Assembly: GCA_002786065.1 (NCBI GenBank)
Contig: NHNY01000016.1
Coordinates: 1-64,000 of the forward strand
DNA from: Microcyclospora pomicola
Lineage: Eukaryota > Ascomycota > Dothideomycetes > Capnodiales
DNA: 64,000 nt
Direction of reading: 5' to 3'
Positions 43,552 through 53,483 of this stretch are shown piece by piece. A program made the translations under genes and the position numbers. Numbering within the stretch: position 1 is the first letter of the stretch; the number at the start of each line of letters is the position of its first letter. The notes under the pieces are model-generated. The model searched no databases. It was not told the DNA's origin and saw nothing but the letters and a program-made list of their open reading frames with translations.

Positions 43552-43953
43552 CAGGTCTGCTGTAAGGAGTTGATGTGGCAATGCTTGACGAAGGCGAACA
43601 GAAACGTTTGTTCAGCGAACGCGTGGTCGACTTTCACCTCGATTTCAGCAGGCACAAAAACAACAACATCACTCGGGACCAGGGCAATGTTCCTAGCTTC
43701 CATACCAACTCTGTACGGACTGCTTTGAATTGTCATATTGGCCTCACTTCCTTGTACATTATACCACGATCGTGTTTTGGTTTTGCTGGACGAATTCGAA
43801 CTGGAGGACGCAACTTTGACCTCCGGCATCACAGCATGTTCGGATTTCATAAAGCATCAAGGAAAGGACAGAAAATGTCGTATGTGCAATGACCCATTGG
43901 GGGACATAAGAGTAGCTTATTCTCTACATGTACTTTTAATAGCAAGGTCCTTG
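43552..43953. promoter_or_regulatory. Spacer with one TACATGTA: GT8-like promoter and MFS 3' flank
   Basis: 402 bp between two minus-strand genes. TACATGTA occurs at 43925-43932, about 20 bp past the MFS stop codon. No gene seen. Confidence 0.4.
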
Positions 43954-45468
43954 TCAACCTTTGAAAGGAAACTTCTCCCTCAACGTCTTGCCGTAGCGCT
44001 GGAACAATACAGGTGCGGGCATTAGCAACACACTCAGAAACCCGAATACGCTCATTCCCCAACCGTGACCAACACTCTCCAACAACCCAGTAACGAGCAA
44101 TGGCACAACGCCGCCAATGATTGACCGCAAGAAGGCTCCGGCTGCGATGGCCGAGGCTGCATTAGCGGTATAGGCGTCCACGTAGTACTGCTGCACAGCA
44201 TTGAAGATGGACACCTGGCTCGCACCAAACGGTATTGTTGCTGCGCAAACAATGGGCCAGCTCAGGCTCTTGTCGACCGACCATCCGAACCAGAACAGAG
44301 ACACTGGTAGCAGGACAGCTCCAATATTCGCAAATGGCAGTCTATACTCGGGACTTCCATCAGTATCATTCCGCCGGGAAAGGTACTTGTACAAGGGGTC
44401 GATATAAGCCACGATAAACACGGCGGTCACGATGAACCCAATAGCTGGGCCAAGATACACAAGGCCCACTTGGATCGTTGTGAACTCGTATGGTCGGCTT
44501 GAGAAGATGGTTGTGAATTGCGAGTAGAGGGAGTACATCGAGGCAAAAATGAGAGCCTGGTAAATGGACATTGTCAAGACCACAGGCTGTGTGCCCAAGA
44601 TCTTGATCGCTTTGGTACCATTCTGTTCATGATCATGTCAGCAAGGCTCGATCAACAAGCCTGGGATCGTACTTACCCGAGCGATTTTTTGAAGCATGGA
44701 GGCGTCACTGACGCCTTCGATCTTGTACTCCACATCTGGGTTCTTCTTCTCGAGTTGCTTCTTCCTTTGTTGCAGAAGTACTGTGGCGTTGGTTTCGTAG
44801 CAGAAGAGGAAGCAGAAGACGGTAAGAACTCCGGCCGCAATTGTCATGAACCAGAAAATCCATCTCCAGCCTGCTTTGGCCAGGATCAGAGATGCAACCA
44901 ATGGACCGATCGTGGGCGCTAGCAATGGTGCAGTAAGATACACTCCCAACACTGGAGCTCGCTCGTGCGTGGTGAACATGTCAGCAATGCTGCCGCCACC
45001 ATTCGCAACGCCGACGCTGCCGAAAAAGCCAGAGAATGTTCTCAACACCAAGAAGGTAGGGAGGTTTGGAGACAATGCCGTGGGGATCTGTACCAGCGTG
45101 AACAGGACCAGGCAGATCAAGAAAACGGGCCGCCTTCCAAAGGTCTCGGACATGGGCGCCAGGAAGAGAGGTCCGATACCTAACATGCATACAAAGACAG
45201 TCTGGCCTGCGAGTACTGCCTGTGAAGAAACGCCGAATGTGGATGCAATATCCTCAACTGCTGGAGCCAGGATGGCGCTGGCCATGGGACAGATGAAGCC
45301 GACCAAGAAGACTTGCAATGTCTGCAAATATCTTACGGAAAGTGACCAATTTGGGGGGTTCTCGAGGTCATCAGACGCAAACTCCACCGTTTCTTCCGAT
45401 TCATGTTGATGAGAGCCATTTTCATTTTGAAGTAGGGGAGTCCGCTCAGGATCCCGTGCAGAACTCAT
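43954..45468 (-). CDS. MFS transporter, DHA1 family (polyamine/drug:H+ antiporter-like)
   Basis: Two exons, 44677-45468 and 43954-44622, with a 54-nt phase-0 intron (GTAAGT to AACAG), give 486 residues. DHA1 exporters pump polyamines or toxic compounds across the plasma membrane. After an acidic N-terminus the typical NPPNWSLSVRYLQT entry leads to helix 1. PMSETFGRRPVFL is the signature loop 2-3 motif with its conserved Arg, RTFSGFFGSVGVANGGGSIADMF is the helix 4-5 signature, and GWRWIFW follows helix 6. The second half, in exon 2, has YLGPAIGF and NAASAIAAGAFLRSIIGG, also typical. Twelve membrane helices fit. The substrate cannot be given. No toxin-biosynthesis neighbours are seen. Confidence 0.9.
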
Positions 45469-46131
45469 GTTGAAGCGAGGATGGGACGGGAGAACGCTGG
45501 CTTGGTGGGAAACGTGGTTTCTAGGCGGGATCTTGATTCATTTTCTGGTGCAGGTTTTCTGCCAACGGCAAGGCAAGATCATTTCTCTTATTAGCAGCAT
45601 GCAAAAAGTCGAGCTCATGAACGGGCACGCGTAGTGGGTACATGTACTCCGTGCACGTGGACTACAAGGTATTTGCAGTGACGACATTGTTCTATTTGCG
45701 GCTCGACACTCTAGGTACATGCATGCTTGCCGTATGTGATAGATGCAATAGAAATGCCTCATGTATGCTCTCGTCCCAACACAGGCTCTCCCTGATCCTC
45801 GCATCCGTCGATGTCATGTACGCTGCACGTACAAATTTGAAGATGAGGCAAGATAGGCAAAGGATCATCCTGAGCTGCAGAAAATTACGGCGCGGTACGA
45901 GGTACCTTGCAGGCTGGGGTGCATGTATCATTACGGGAGGCGCACATGGATGATTCCACGGATAAAGGTATATATCCCTATCCTCTTCCAAAGTCTGACT
46001 GTGCAACGTTTACATGTGCACATCAAAGCTCAATCTGTGATAATTCATACTTTACCAAGTAAGTACATGATCGCGCTTCAAAGAATCAAAAGGTAGACAT
46101 GATCCTACGACAAATACTGCGTTTTTCACAC
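45469..46131. promoter_or_regulatory. MFS promoter and RPA190 3' flank, one TACATGTA
   Basis: 663 bp, with TACATGTA at 45639-45646 followed closely by GTGCACGTGG. Further ACATG/GTAC words lie at 45714-45730. Open frames here are short and motif-free. Confidence 0.4.
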
Positions 46132-49100
46132 CTAAACATCATCCATGTCAACATCACTTTCCGCTTCTCCCATATCCTCATGGTTGATTGCGCTTTCCGC
46201 TCCCGAATGTGTTTCGTCCACGGCGTTAGAAACCTTCGTAAACACGTCGAAGCTGCCCGTGCCCATTTTACCGAGCGCACCGACAACGATCCTCGCACTT
46301 GGCCCTCCCAGGTCGTCGCCATCTCCCTCCAACACCGCATCCCGAAGGAAGCCGACTGTTGTCTCGAAGCTCATCTTCATGAATGGCGAAACATTAGATC
46401 GATATCCCATTCGGCTGAAGGCTTGGTATCTTCCATCTCGTGTCATGTAGTCGGCAATAAGCATCAGATGACGTGGATCAACCGAGATACCGTGACCACC
46501 AAAAACGCCTTGTAGTTCGCGGACGATAGCGTCACGAGCAGCTTCCACGCCATAGTGCATCAGGATTTCATGAACACTATTGGTGTAGAGGTAGCGTGGA
46601 TCGACGATGTGTTGAAATCCCCACATCGCTGGTAGATTGACGCCAGAGGTGGCGATGATGGGCACATCACCAGCATCCTTAGTCGCTTGCTCATCCAGCA
46701 TGGCGGCAGAGATGCCGTCTACAGACTGAATCAGTGATTTATGGGCGGCGAGTTCCACAAGGTTGAGCATGAGAAGTTTAGCAGTTGTGGACTCGTATTC
46801 GAGCGTGAAGGTGCAAGAGTCACCGTTGCGGTCGTCAAAAGAAAATCGAGTAACGTCGCTCGTTTTGTTGTCGGAGCGGATGCGCTGTTCACGGTCTTTC
46901 GCCGCCGATTTTCGATTAGGACCCACTGAACCTTCTTCGTCGGAGCCCGAGTCAGAGTCAGTATCCGCTACGTTGGCAGGGCTTCCACCATATGCTTCGT
47001 CCTCCACATCGTCCTCCTGCTCCGTCTCCTTTTGTTGTCTGGATCGTAAATCGTTCTCTTCATCATCCTCGAAAGCTTCGTAGCCAGCCTGTTGCTTGTT
47101 GCTCTTAGCTTTATCTCGAGTTGCATCGTCGTCGCCTTCGCCATCACTGTCATCGTCTCCACCTTCTCGCTCAGCAGCTGGCCTGCCACTCTCCTGTTCA
47201 ATGGTACCGACACTTTTGCCAATTTCCGGCAAAGCATCGCTCTTGACGTTCTTGAGACTCTGCTCTTGTCCTCGTTTTTTGAGTTCCTTCCTGGTCAGAG
47301 CTTGCAGACTGGGAAGGAAACGATGCTCCAGCGTAGCCACGACATCTTCTACCGTGACTGCGTACTCTTTCAGATATTCTTCCTTGGGGAAAAGCTTCAA
47401 CTTGACTTCATATTGCTTGGCTTCCGCATAGCTGATGCCTTTGCCTGTGGTCTCATCTACGGTGACAAAATCGAGAACATCTGCCAGACTGAGCTTGCTG
47501 ATACCCTTGGCGAACTTTCTCGCATCTTCCAGACTGATGTCTTCATGTAGTCGTAGAGTCATGGTCGGCGTTGCGTTGGTCTTTGCAGCAGTCATAACTA
47601 ACTCGCGCAAACGAGGTATTCCAAGAGTAACGTTCTTCGCTGCGTGACCAGCCAAATGGAAAGTGTTCAGCGTCATCTGCGTACTGGGTTCACCGACAGA
47701 CTGCCCAGCAACGACACCGACCGCCTCCCCTGGCTCTACAAGGGACCGCATATAGCGTGTATTGATGATCTGTTCAAAGTTCTTCCTTGACACTACGCCC
47801 TGGATACCCTTCTTCTTGTTGGCGATGAGCATATCGGGGTTCTCGTCGGTGTATGCTTTGAGCTGACGATAGATGTTCTCGCTTGTGCTTCCCACGTGTG
47901 TGCTTGGTGTGTATACACTCAGAGCAGGTTCTGATACCCCAAGCTCTCCATGGTCGCGAGGCGTAATGGTTCTTCGATACTGTTTCTCAGCCTTCTTGTT
48001 GTAATCTTTGGCTGCCTCGCTCGATACTTCTTCCCAATTGTTGAGGGCGCCCAGATTTTGATACAGACTCAAATGGTTCTCAGCAGTGAACTTGAGGTCA
48101 GTCAGGTACTTGGCTTTGGTGACGTCCAATCCATCTTCACCATATAAGAATTGTACGATTGAGCCGTCTGCGTCGCGTACCGAAGTGTCATATTCGACCT
48201 TTAATCCTTCCATTCCTTTGATGAGACACCGCTGAAGATAGCCCGAACGTGAAGTCTTGACGGCGGTATCGATCAGACCTTCGCGACCGGCCATGGCGTG
48301 GAAATAGTACTCCTGGGGTCTGACACCAGTCAAGAATCGATCAACAACATAGCCTCCGGCACGGATCGACGTCTCGAATGGCTTGAAACATGGCAGCGTC
48401 TTGCCGCTTACCATAATCGGAACCCTGCGGCCTTCGAGCACTTGCTGACCAAGATTACAAGAGATCTGATTCGCATTGACTTTGGAACCTTTTGCGCCAG
48501 ACATCGTCATTGCCTGCATCTGATTTTTGGGAAATGGTTTGATGAGGGCAGCCGGTAAACATACGTCAGTGACCTTGGAGGATAGCTGCTTTGCTGTAGT
48601 ACTGTTGGTCAACTGATCCAAGCCCAACAGCTTTGCATCGTCTCTCAGGACATCTTCTAGACGTCGCCTCAACTCGCGATCGTCACTCTTGGGCTTATGC
48701 TCCTGTAGACCGACGTACTTGGCTGTGACTTCAAGACCGATGGTGGTTGCGTCTTTTAGTGCTGTTCGGCGATCGTTCTCACCGCTTTTGGTGAATATGA
48801 GATCTTCAACACCGCACGAGAATGCGCGCATGTTTTCCAGGCGTGTGAGCAGTCGGCCCAAGACACTGAGCAGACGACCAGCTACAGTATGCCCGTAAAC
48901 CTCATACACAGCATTGACCAGACCTCCACTGCTCGGACCGATTTGTTTTTTGTCCACGACCCCAGAGCAAAAGTAGCCATCCTTGAAAATGACATTGTTC
49001 TCTTCCTTCCCGGCGGGTCCCCACATGTTGGCAGAGGTGGTTGACTTTCCGGCCATGTTGAGACCTTCGTGCGTAGGCGGCGTGATGTTTTTCAGAACAG

Positions 49101-51360
49101 TGGTAATGACTTGTTTTCCAGTCCACAGTGCTTTTGGTTTGAAGACTGCAGGTGGCACCGTCTCTATACGACCATTCGCACAATGACCATTCTCCGGCCG
49201 AAGTGCTGCATACAGCAACTGCATGTAGTCACCCCTTTCAAACATCGTGTCGCGGTTGGATATATGTACACCCATTGAAATGTGATCTTGAATCAGGCCT
49301 CGTAGCGGGTTACCGGCAGTGGCAGAGAGGTACTGGTGGTCGGTGTCTGCTATTTGCAACGCCTCTGCTCTTGCATTCTCATTCTGGGGAAAATGCATGT
49401 TCATTTCGTCACCGTCGAAATCGGCATTGTAAGTGTTACAATTAGCGTAGTGCATCCGGAGAGTCTTCTCCCCTGGAAGGACTCTAGCTCTGTGACACAT
49501 CATGGACGGTTTGTGCAGTGTCGGTTGTCGGTTCATGATGACAATGTCACCGTTATTGAGATGCCGATGAACCTTCTTAGGCCGTGTGCCTCTCGTGTTA
49601 CCCCATGCTGCAGGAGCCAACAGCTGATTTGCCAGAGCAGTCCTTTCTTCTGCGTTCTTACGTTCCAGGCTCATGACCTGTCCGGTCTCGCTCTCGATGG
49701 CGACGGCTCCGGGCCAATGATGAGGTCCGTTACGGACAGCCTCCTGCAACTCTTCGATGTTCCAATGAGTGACCGGCTCAGGATATGTTAGCTTTCTCGC
49801 GAATACGGGAGGTACGCCTATCTCATTGGTCTCGATGTTGGGGTCTGGTGAAATGACGGTTCGAGCGGCAAAATTGACACGCTTTCCCATCATGAATTTT
49901 CGGAACATGCCCTCTTTCTTCTCTAACTTTTGCTTGATCCCTTCAGGATTGCGGCGACCCTGTGGACCTTGCACCGGATTACGATCTCTGTCAATCAAAC
50001 TGTTCACGGCATCTTGAAGAGTGACCCAGGTCTGCTCCAGATCCGTATACGTTCGCGCGCGGTAGCGTGGGTCACGCTCTTGCTTTTGACTCAGTTCCCG
50101 TTGAATATTTACCATAGAATCACAGACGTTCAGAATGTTCCGGTACAGGGTGTTCTCTTGTGCCTCGGAAATTTCATCGCTGCCAGTTCTAGCCTCGGGG
50201 CGGTATCGATTAGGGGGCACAAGAATGTCCTTGATGAAGAACACGTCCGCCACCATGTCTCCTTCATCCCTCGATTGACCGTGCAGACCATACACAAGTC
50301 TTATAATGTCCTGTTCGTGGACGAAGAGCTGATTCAGCTGTGCAAGGACTCGCTGAGGATTGAGATATTCTTCATCCACAATCTTTTTGGCTGTCTTAAT
50401 TTTCGTCCTTGTCTCTGTGGCTTCATCAACGAGGCCACCGGCGATCTCCACTTCGTCGTCCGATTCTTCCTCCATGTCCACGTCCTCGGACTCCTCGGAC
50501 AGGTCCATGTCCGCAATTCCTTCGTCAGCGTCGCGCTTTCTCTTACGATTTCTCTCGGCCATCTCCCTCTTACGAATCTCTACAATTGGATCCTTCGCCT
50601 TGTGCCCACTCTGTATCATTGCATGTCTTTCCTTCTCCGATAAAGCCTTGCGGAAAATTTTGACAAAGCGATCTTTCCGATATTTCATTCCTATGCCAGC
50701 ACAGTTTGCACACTTCTTGTTTTTTGTAATGACACTCATGAACTCGGCCACGATCTCTTTTCGTGCATTGTTGGTAGCTTCTGTTTTCTGACTCGAGCTT
50801 ACACCGTGGTCCTTGACCGCTCGAATAGCTCTCCTCACGAAACGATCTCGCTCATCGATGATGGCCTTCGTGTCTGGATCCAGCTCTGTATCTGAATTCT
50901 CGCTCTCCTCTTCCATGATACCAACTTTCGAGTTCGACACTCCGATGTTATCAATCTCTTCCATCTCTTTCAACAATCCGTGTTTGACCAACTTCAGTTT
51001 GCAGCTGTAGCGGCTCACTTGAACACGGCTGAGCTTAAGCCTGTTGCAATAAACACAGGCGGCTCGCAGAAGCCGCAGGGTCTGATCCATGTACGTCGGA
51101 TGGTAACATGGTACAGGAAGCTCGATATGTCCGCAATGCCCAGGGCATTGCGGACTCATCAGACCACATGTAGCGCACGCGGCGTCTCCGAACTGGCCAA
51201 GCTCGGGGGTGTACAGGCCTCCAGGAACCGGATTGAGTAGTTTGTCAAGTGCAGTCGGGTTCGTAATTCGCTTGGTAGAGAGAGCGCGGATGTCGGATGA
51301 AGCAAGGAAGCCAAATGACACGCCAGCTATGTGGCTGTCAACTGGCTGAGAGGAGTTCAT
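46132..51360 (-). CDS. RPA190: RNA polymerase I largest subunit RPA190
   Basis: An intronless gene of 1742 residues. It is the catalytic largest subunit of Pol I, which transcribes rDNA. The N-terminal clamp zinc ligands are Cys62, Cys65, Cys72 and His75 (CATCGLMSPQCPGHCGH). The active site NADFDGDEMN places the three Mg-binding aspartates at 647, 649 and 651. The trigger-loop region reads VAGQSVGEPSTQMTLNTFH. Acidic low-complexity inserts occur near residues 290-310 and in the jaw region near 1390-1480 (Asp/Glu/Ser-rich), as expected for Pol I. The C-terminus ends at an acidic tail without the heptad repeats of Pol II, and the insert pattern excludes Pol III. The ATG at 51360 gives the expected N-terminus. 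The gene is divergent from PRP3. Confidence 0.96.
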   Translation of the reverse strand: MNSSQPVDSHIAGVSFGFLASSDIRALSTKRITNPTALDKLLNPVPGGLYTPELGQFGDAACATCGLMSPQCPGHCGHIELPVPCYHPTYMDQTLRLLRAACVYCNRLKLSRVQVSRYSCKLKLVKHGLLKEMEEIDNIGVSNSKVGIMEEESENSDTELDPDTKAIIDERDRFVRRAIRAVKDHGVSSSQKTEATNNARKEIVAEFMSVITKNKKCANCAGIGMKYRKDRFVKIFRKALSEKERHAMIQSGHKAKDPIVEIRKREMAERNRKRKRDADEGIADMDLSEESEDVDMEEESDDEVEIAGGLVDEATETRTKIKTAKKIVDEEYLNPQRVLAQLNQLFVHEQDIIRLVYGLHGQSRDEGDMVADVFFIKDILVPPNRYRPEARTGSDEISEAQENTLYRNILNVCDSMVNIQRELSQKQERDPRYRARTYTDLEQTWVTLQDAVNSLIDRDRNPVQGPQGRRNPEGIKQKLEKKEGMFRKFMMGKRVNFAARTVISPDPNIETNEIGVPPVFARKLTYPEPVTHWNIEELQEAVRNGPHHWPGAVAIESETGQVMSLERKNAEERTALANQLLAPAAWGNTRGTRPKKVHRHLNNGDIVIMNRQPTLHKPSMMCHRARVLPGEKTLRMHYANCNTYNADFDGDEMNMHFPQNENARAEALQIADTDHQYLSATAGNPLRGLIQDHISMGVHISNRDTMFERGDYMQLLYAALRPENGHCANGRIETVPPAVFKPKALWTGKQVITTVLKNITPPTHEGLNMAGKSTTSANMWGPAGKEENNVIFKDGYFCSGVVDKKQIGPSSGGLVNAVYEVYGHTVAGRLLSVLGRLLTRLENMRAFSCGVEDLIFTKSGENDRRTALKDATTIGLEVTAKYVGLQEHKPKSDDRELRRRLEDVLRDDAKLLGLDQLTNSTTAKQLSSKVTDVCLPAALIKPFPKNQMQAMTMSGAKGSKVNANQISCNLGQQVLEGRRVPIMVSGKTLPCFKPFETSIRAGGYVVDRFLTGVRPQEYYFHAMAGREGLIDTAVKTSRSGYLQRCLIKGMEGLKVEYDTSVRDADGSIVQFLYGEDGLDVTKAKYLTDLKFTAENHLSLYQNLGALNNWEEVSSEAAKDYNKKAEKQYRRTITPRDHGELGVSEPALSVYTPSTHVGSTSENIYRQLKAYTDENPDMLIANKKKGIQGVVSRKNFEQIINTRYMRSLVEPGEAVGVVAGQSVGEPSTQMTLNTFHLAGHAAKNVTLGIPRLRELVMTAAKTNATPTMTLRLHEDISLEDARKFAKGISKLSLADVLDFVTVDETTGKGISYAEAKQYEVKLKLFPKEEYLKEYAVTVEDVVATLEHRFLPSLQALTRKELKKRGQEQSLKNVKSDALPEIGKSVGTIEQESGRPAAEREGGDDDSDGEGDDDATRDKAKSNKQQAGYEAFEDDEENDLRSRQQKETEQEDDVEDEAYGGSPANVADTDSDSGSDEEGSVGPNRKSAAKDREQRIRSDNKTSDVTRFSFDDRNGDSCTFTLEYESTTAKLLMLNLVELAAHKSLIQSVDGISAAMLDEQATKDAGDVPIIATSGVNLPAMWGFQHIVDPRYLYTNSVHEILMHYGVEAARDAIVRELQGVFGGHGISVDPRHLMLIADYMTRDGRYQAFSRMGYRSNVSPFMKMSFETTVGFLRDAVLEGDGDDLGGPSARIVVGALGKMGTGSFDVFTKVSNAVDETHSGAESAINHEDMGEAESDVDMDDV

Positions 51361-51653
51361 GTTCGTCTAAGGTATCTGTACTCAATCCCGTGCCGGCGCA
51401 GATAGCACCACGAGCTTGTCTGTCGAGCAAGAGATCGAAGCGACTTGCCTCACAGCATGTGAACATCTTTGGAGTCAGTAGAACTTTTTAGAGCGTCAAA
51501 GCTCTTGAAACGTGCGGGCCGAACCTTATATTTCACATTTCGCGTACATACATATGACGGGCACGCTCACGCGAGTCATGCCATCAATCTTTCCTCTCGC
51601 GTTCATAGGCACGTATTGCCCAGGGCATTTCGATTTTTTCAACTGAACCAAAT
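51361..51653. promoter_or_regulatory. Divergent promoter RPA190 / PRP3
   Basis: 293 bp between two housekeeping start codons. I looked for the yeast ribosome-biogenesis elements PAC and RRPE and did not find convincing copies. An AAAGCTC/GAGCGTC pair and a short pyrimidine run before PRP3 are visible. Confidence 0.45.
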
Positions 51654-53483
51654 ATGGCGACCACTCCAGCCAAGAGACAGTTGGAGCTCGACCATGAAGA
51701 GAGCGATGCGAAGCGGCTCCGCTCGAGTAACGGGAACGTAACACCATCGCAAGATGATGAGAAGGAACGAAAACGGCAGGAGGCTGCGGCCAAGATCGCT
51801 GCTTTGAAGGCAAAGATGGCCGCCGCAAAGATGCAGAACGGTGGGCCAGGTGTACCCGCGACGACTAGAACCACACCAGCTCTGGCACCAACTAGCATAA
51901 GCAGTGAAGATGAGAAGCGTCGCAAGCAGGAAGAAGTGCAGAGGAAGATTGCAGAAATGAAGGCGAAGATCGCGACAAGCAAGCAGGGTAGTAGTCTCAT
52001 CGGCCGTAGCGGAAGCACGCTTGCGACTCAGGATGCAGTGGATGCAGTCGCAGAGGCAAGAAGAAAGGCCGCTGAACTGGCAAAAAGACCCAACTCGAAA
52101 GCACCATCTACTGTCGGTCCTGCTCCCGCTCCTCCACCGCCACGGCTAGACGGAGGCAGAGCGGCAAAGGGTGGTTTGGGTATAGGGCTTCACCCGAGTC
52201 TGATGGGAGATTCGCGAGCTCCAGCAGCAAAGTCACAGACGTCCAGGTCCATGAACACCAAAGGAAACCAGGAACCCAATCTTCCACGAGCCAATCCATA
52301 TCTGGCAGCTGGCGATGAGACCACGCCTCAGCAAGCGGATAATTTCGACACAACGCTGATCACAAAGCGGGCAGGTGAACGAAAGAGCAGGAACCTTGTC
52401 TTCAATCAAAAAGGAAAGTTTATGGCGCAAGCAAATGCGATTCGACAGCAAGCACGTATGGATGAGATGAAACAGCGTATTGCAGAAGAAGCTCGTAAGA
52501 CCGAGATAGAAGAAGCCGGCGACAAAGCATTTCTTGTGCCAGTTCCACCCGAGGTGGAGTGGTGGGACGAAGGGATTATTGGCAACGTATATGATGAGAC
52601 TGGCTTGGTCTCAGATCTGATCGTTCACCCGGTCATGCTGCAAGCTCCACAGGACAAACTACAGCCCGCGCCGAAACCATTAATGCTTACTCCCAAAGAA
52701 CAAAAGAAGCTGCGTCGCCAACGTCGACTCGCCGACTTGAAAGAAGAGCAAGCCAAGATTCGTCTCGGTCTTGTAGCGCCGCCGCCGCCAAAGGTCAAGA
52801 AATCAAACATGATGCGTGTGCTGGGCGAGCAAGCAGTGAAAGACCCCACTGCTGTGGAAGCGCGTGTCAACAAGGAGATCGCGCAGCGAGCGAACGATCA
52901 TGCCAGAGACAACGCTGAGCGAGCGCTGACCAAGGAGCAGCGTGCAGAAAAGCTGAAGCAACAACAAGCTGGAGACGAAGCGAAGGGCGTCAAAATCGCC
53001 GTCTTTCGCGTTGACAATCTCTCGTCTGGCAAACATCGCTACCAAATCGACGTCAATGCGAAGCAAAATAACCTCACCGGAATCGTCGTGCTACACCCGG
53101 AGATGAATCTCATCATTGTCGAAGGAGGCATCCACTCTCTGACTACATATAAGAAGCTCATGCTCAACCGCATTAAATGGAGTGAGAACACAATGCCTCT
53201 GGCCAACACCAATAAACCGTCAACCTTTACAGGCGCCAACGACGGAACCAAAAGCTCAGACACGAACAAAGCAGCATTGTGGCTTAATCCTATGGACGAT
53301 CGTGGCGAACTCAAAGACCTGGGAGAGAATTCATGTCAGCTCATCTGGGAAGGCGACGAGGCGCAGCGAAGTTTCAAGCGTTGGGGTAGCAAAGCATGCG
53401 AGACAGATGGCGAAGCGAGAGACGTGCTTAGTCGAAGCAAGATGGAAAACATGTGGACTTTAGCAAGGTCAATGCGTGGTTGA
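51654..53483 (+). CDS. PRP3: U4/U6 snRNP protein PRP3
   Basis: An intronless gene of 609 residues. PRP3 binds the U4/U6 duplex and stabilises the tri-snRNP. The N-terminal third is Lys/Ala/Glu-rich with repeated helical KIAALKAKMAAAK-like and KIAEMKAKIATSK segments. The conserved PRP3 domain follows, marked by NLVFNQKGKFMAQANAIRQQ and by the segment around EVEWWDEGI. The C-terminal domain (DUF1115) starts near YQIDVNAKQNNLTG, with GGIHSLTTYKKLMLNRIKW and CQLIWEGDEAQRSFKRW. That end contacts Brr2 and U6 in other species. No N-terminal PWI domain is seen, as in many fungi. PRP2, another spliceosomal factor, lies at the opposite end of the window; I read no link into that. Confidence 0.94.
   Translation: MATTPAKRQLELDHEESDAKRLRSSNGNVTPSQDDEKERKRQEAAAKIAALKAKMAAAKMQNGGPGVPATTRTTPALAPTSISSEDEKRRKQEEVQRKIAEMKAKIATSKQGSSLIGRSGSTLATQDAVDAVAEARRKAAELAKRPNSKAPSTVGPAPAPPPPRLDGGRAAKGGLGIGLHPSLMGDSRAPAAKSQTSRSMNTKGNQEPNLPRANPYLAAGDETTPQQADNFDTTLITKRAGERKSRNLVFNQKGKFMAQANAIRQQARMDEMKQRIAEEARKTEIEEAGDKAFLVPVPPEVEWWDEGIIGNVYDETGLVSDLIVHPVMLQAPQDKLQPAPKPLMLTPKEQKKLRRQRRLADLKEEQAKIRLGLVAPPPPKVKKSNMMRVLGEQAVKDPTAVEARVNKEIAQRANDHARDNAERALTKEQRAEKLKQQQAGDEAKGVKIAVFRVDNLSSGKHRYQIDVNAKQNNLTGIVVLHPEMNLIIVEGGIHSLTTYKKLMLNRIKWSENTMPLANTNKPSTFTGANDGTKSSDTNKAALWLNPMDDRGELKDLGENSCQLIWEGDEAQRSFKRWGSKACETDGEARDVLSRSKMENMWTLARSMRG

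Noticed and set aside
46145-50791. Long plus-strand frames opposite RPA190, up to 237 codons
   Set aside because: Antisense shadows of a conserved coding sequence; no family features.
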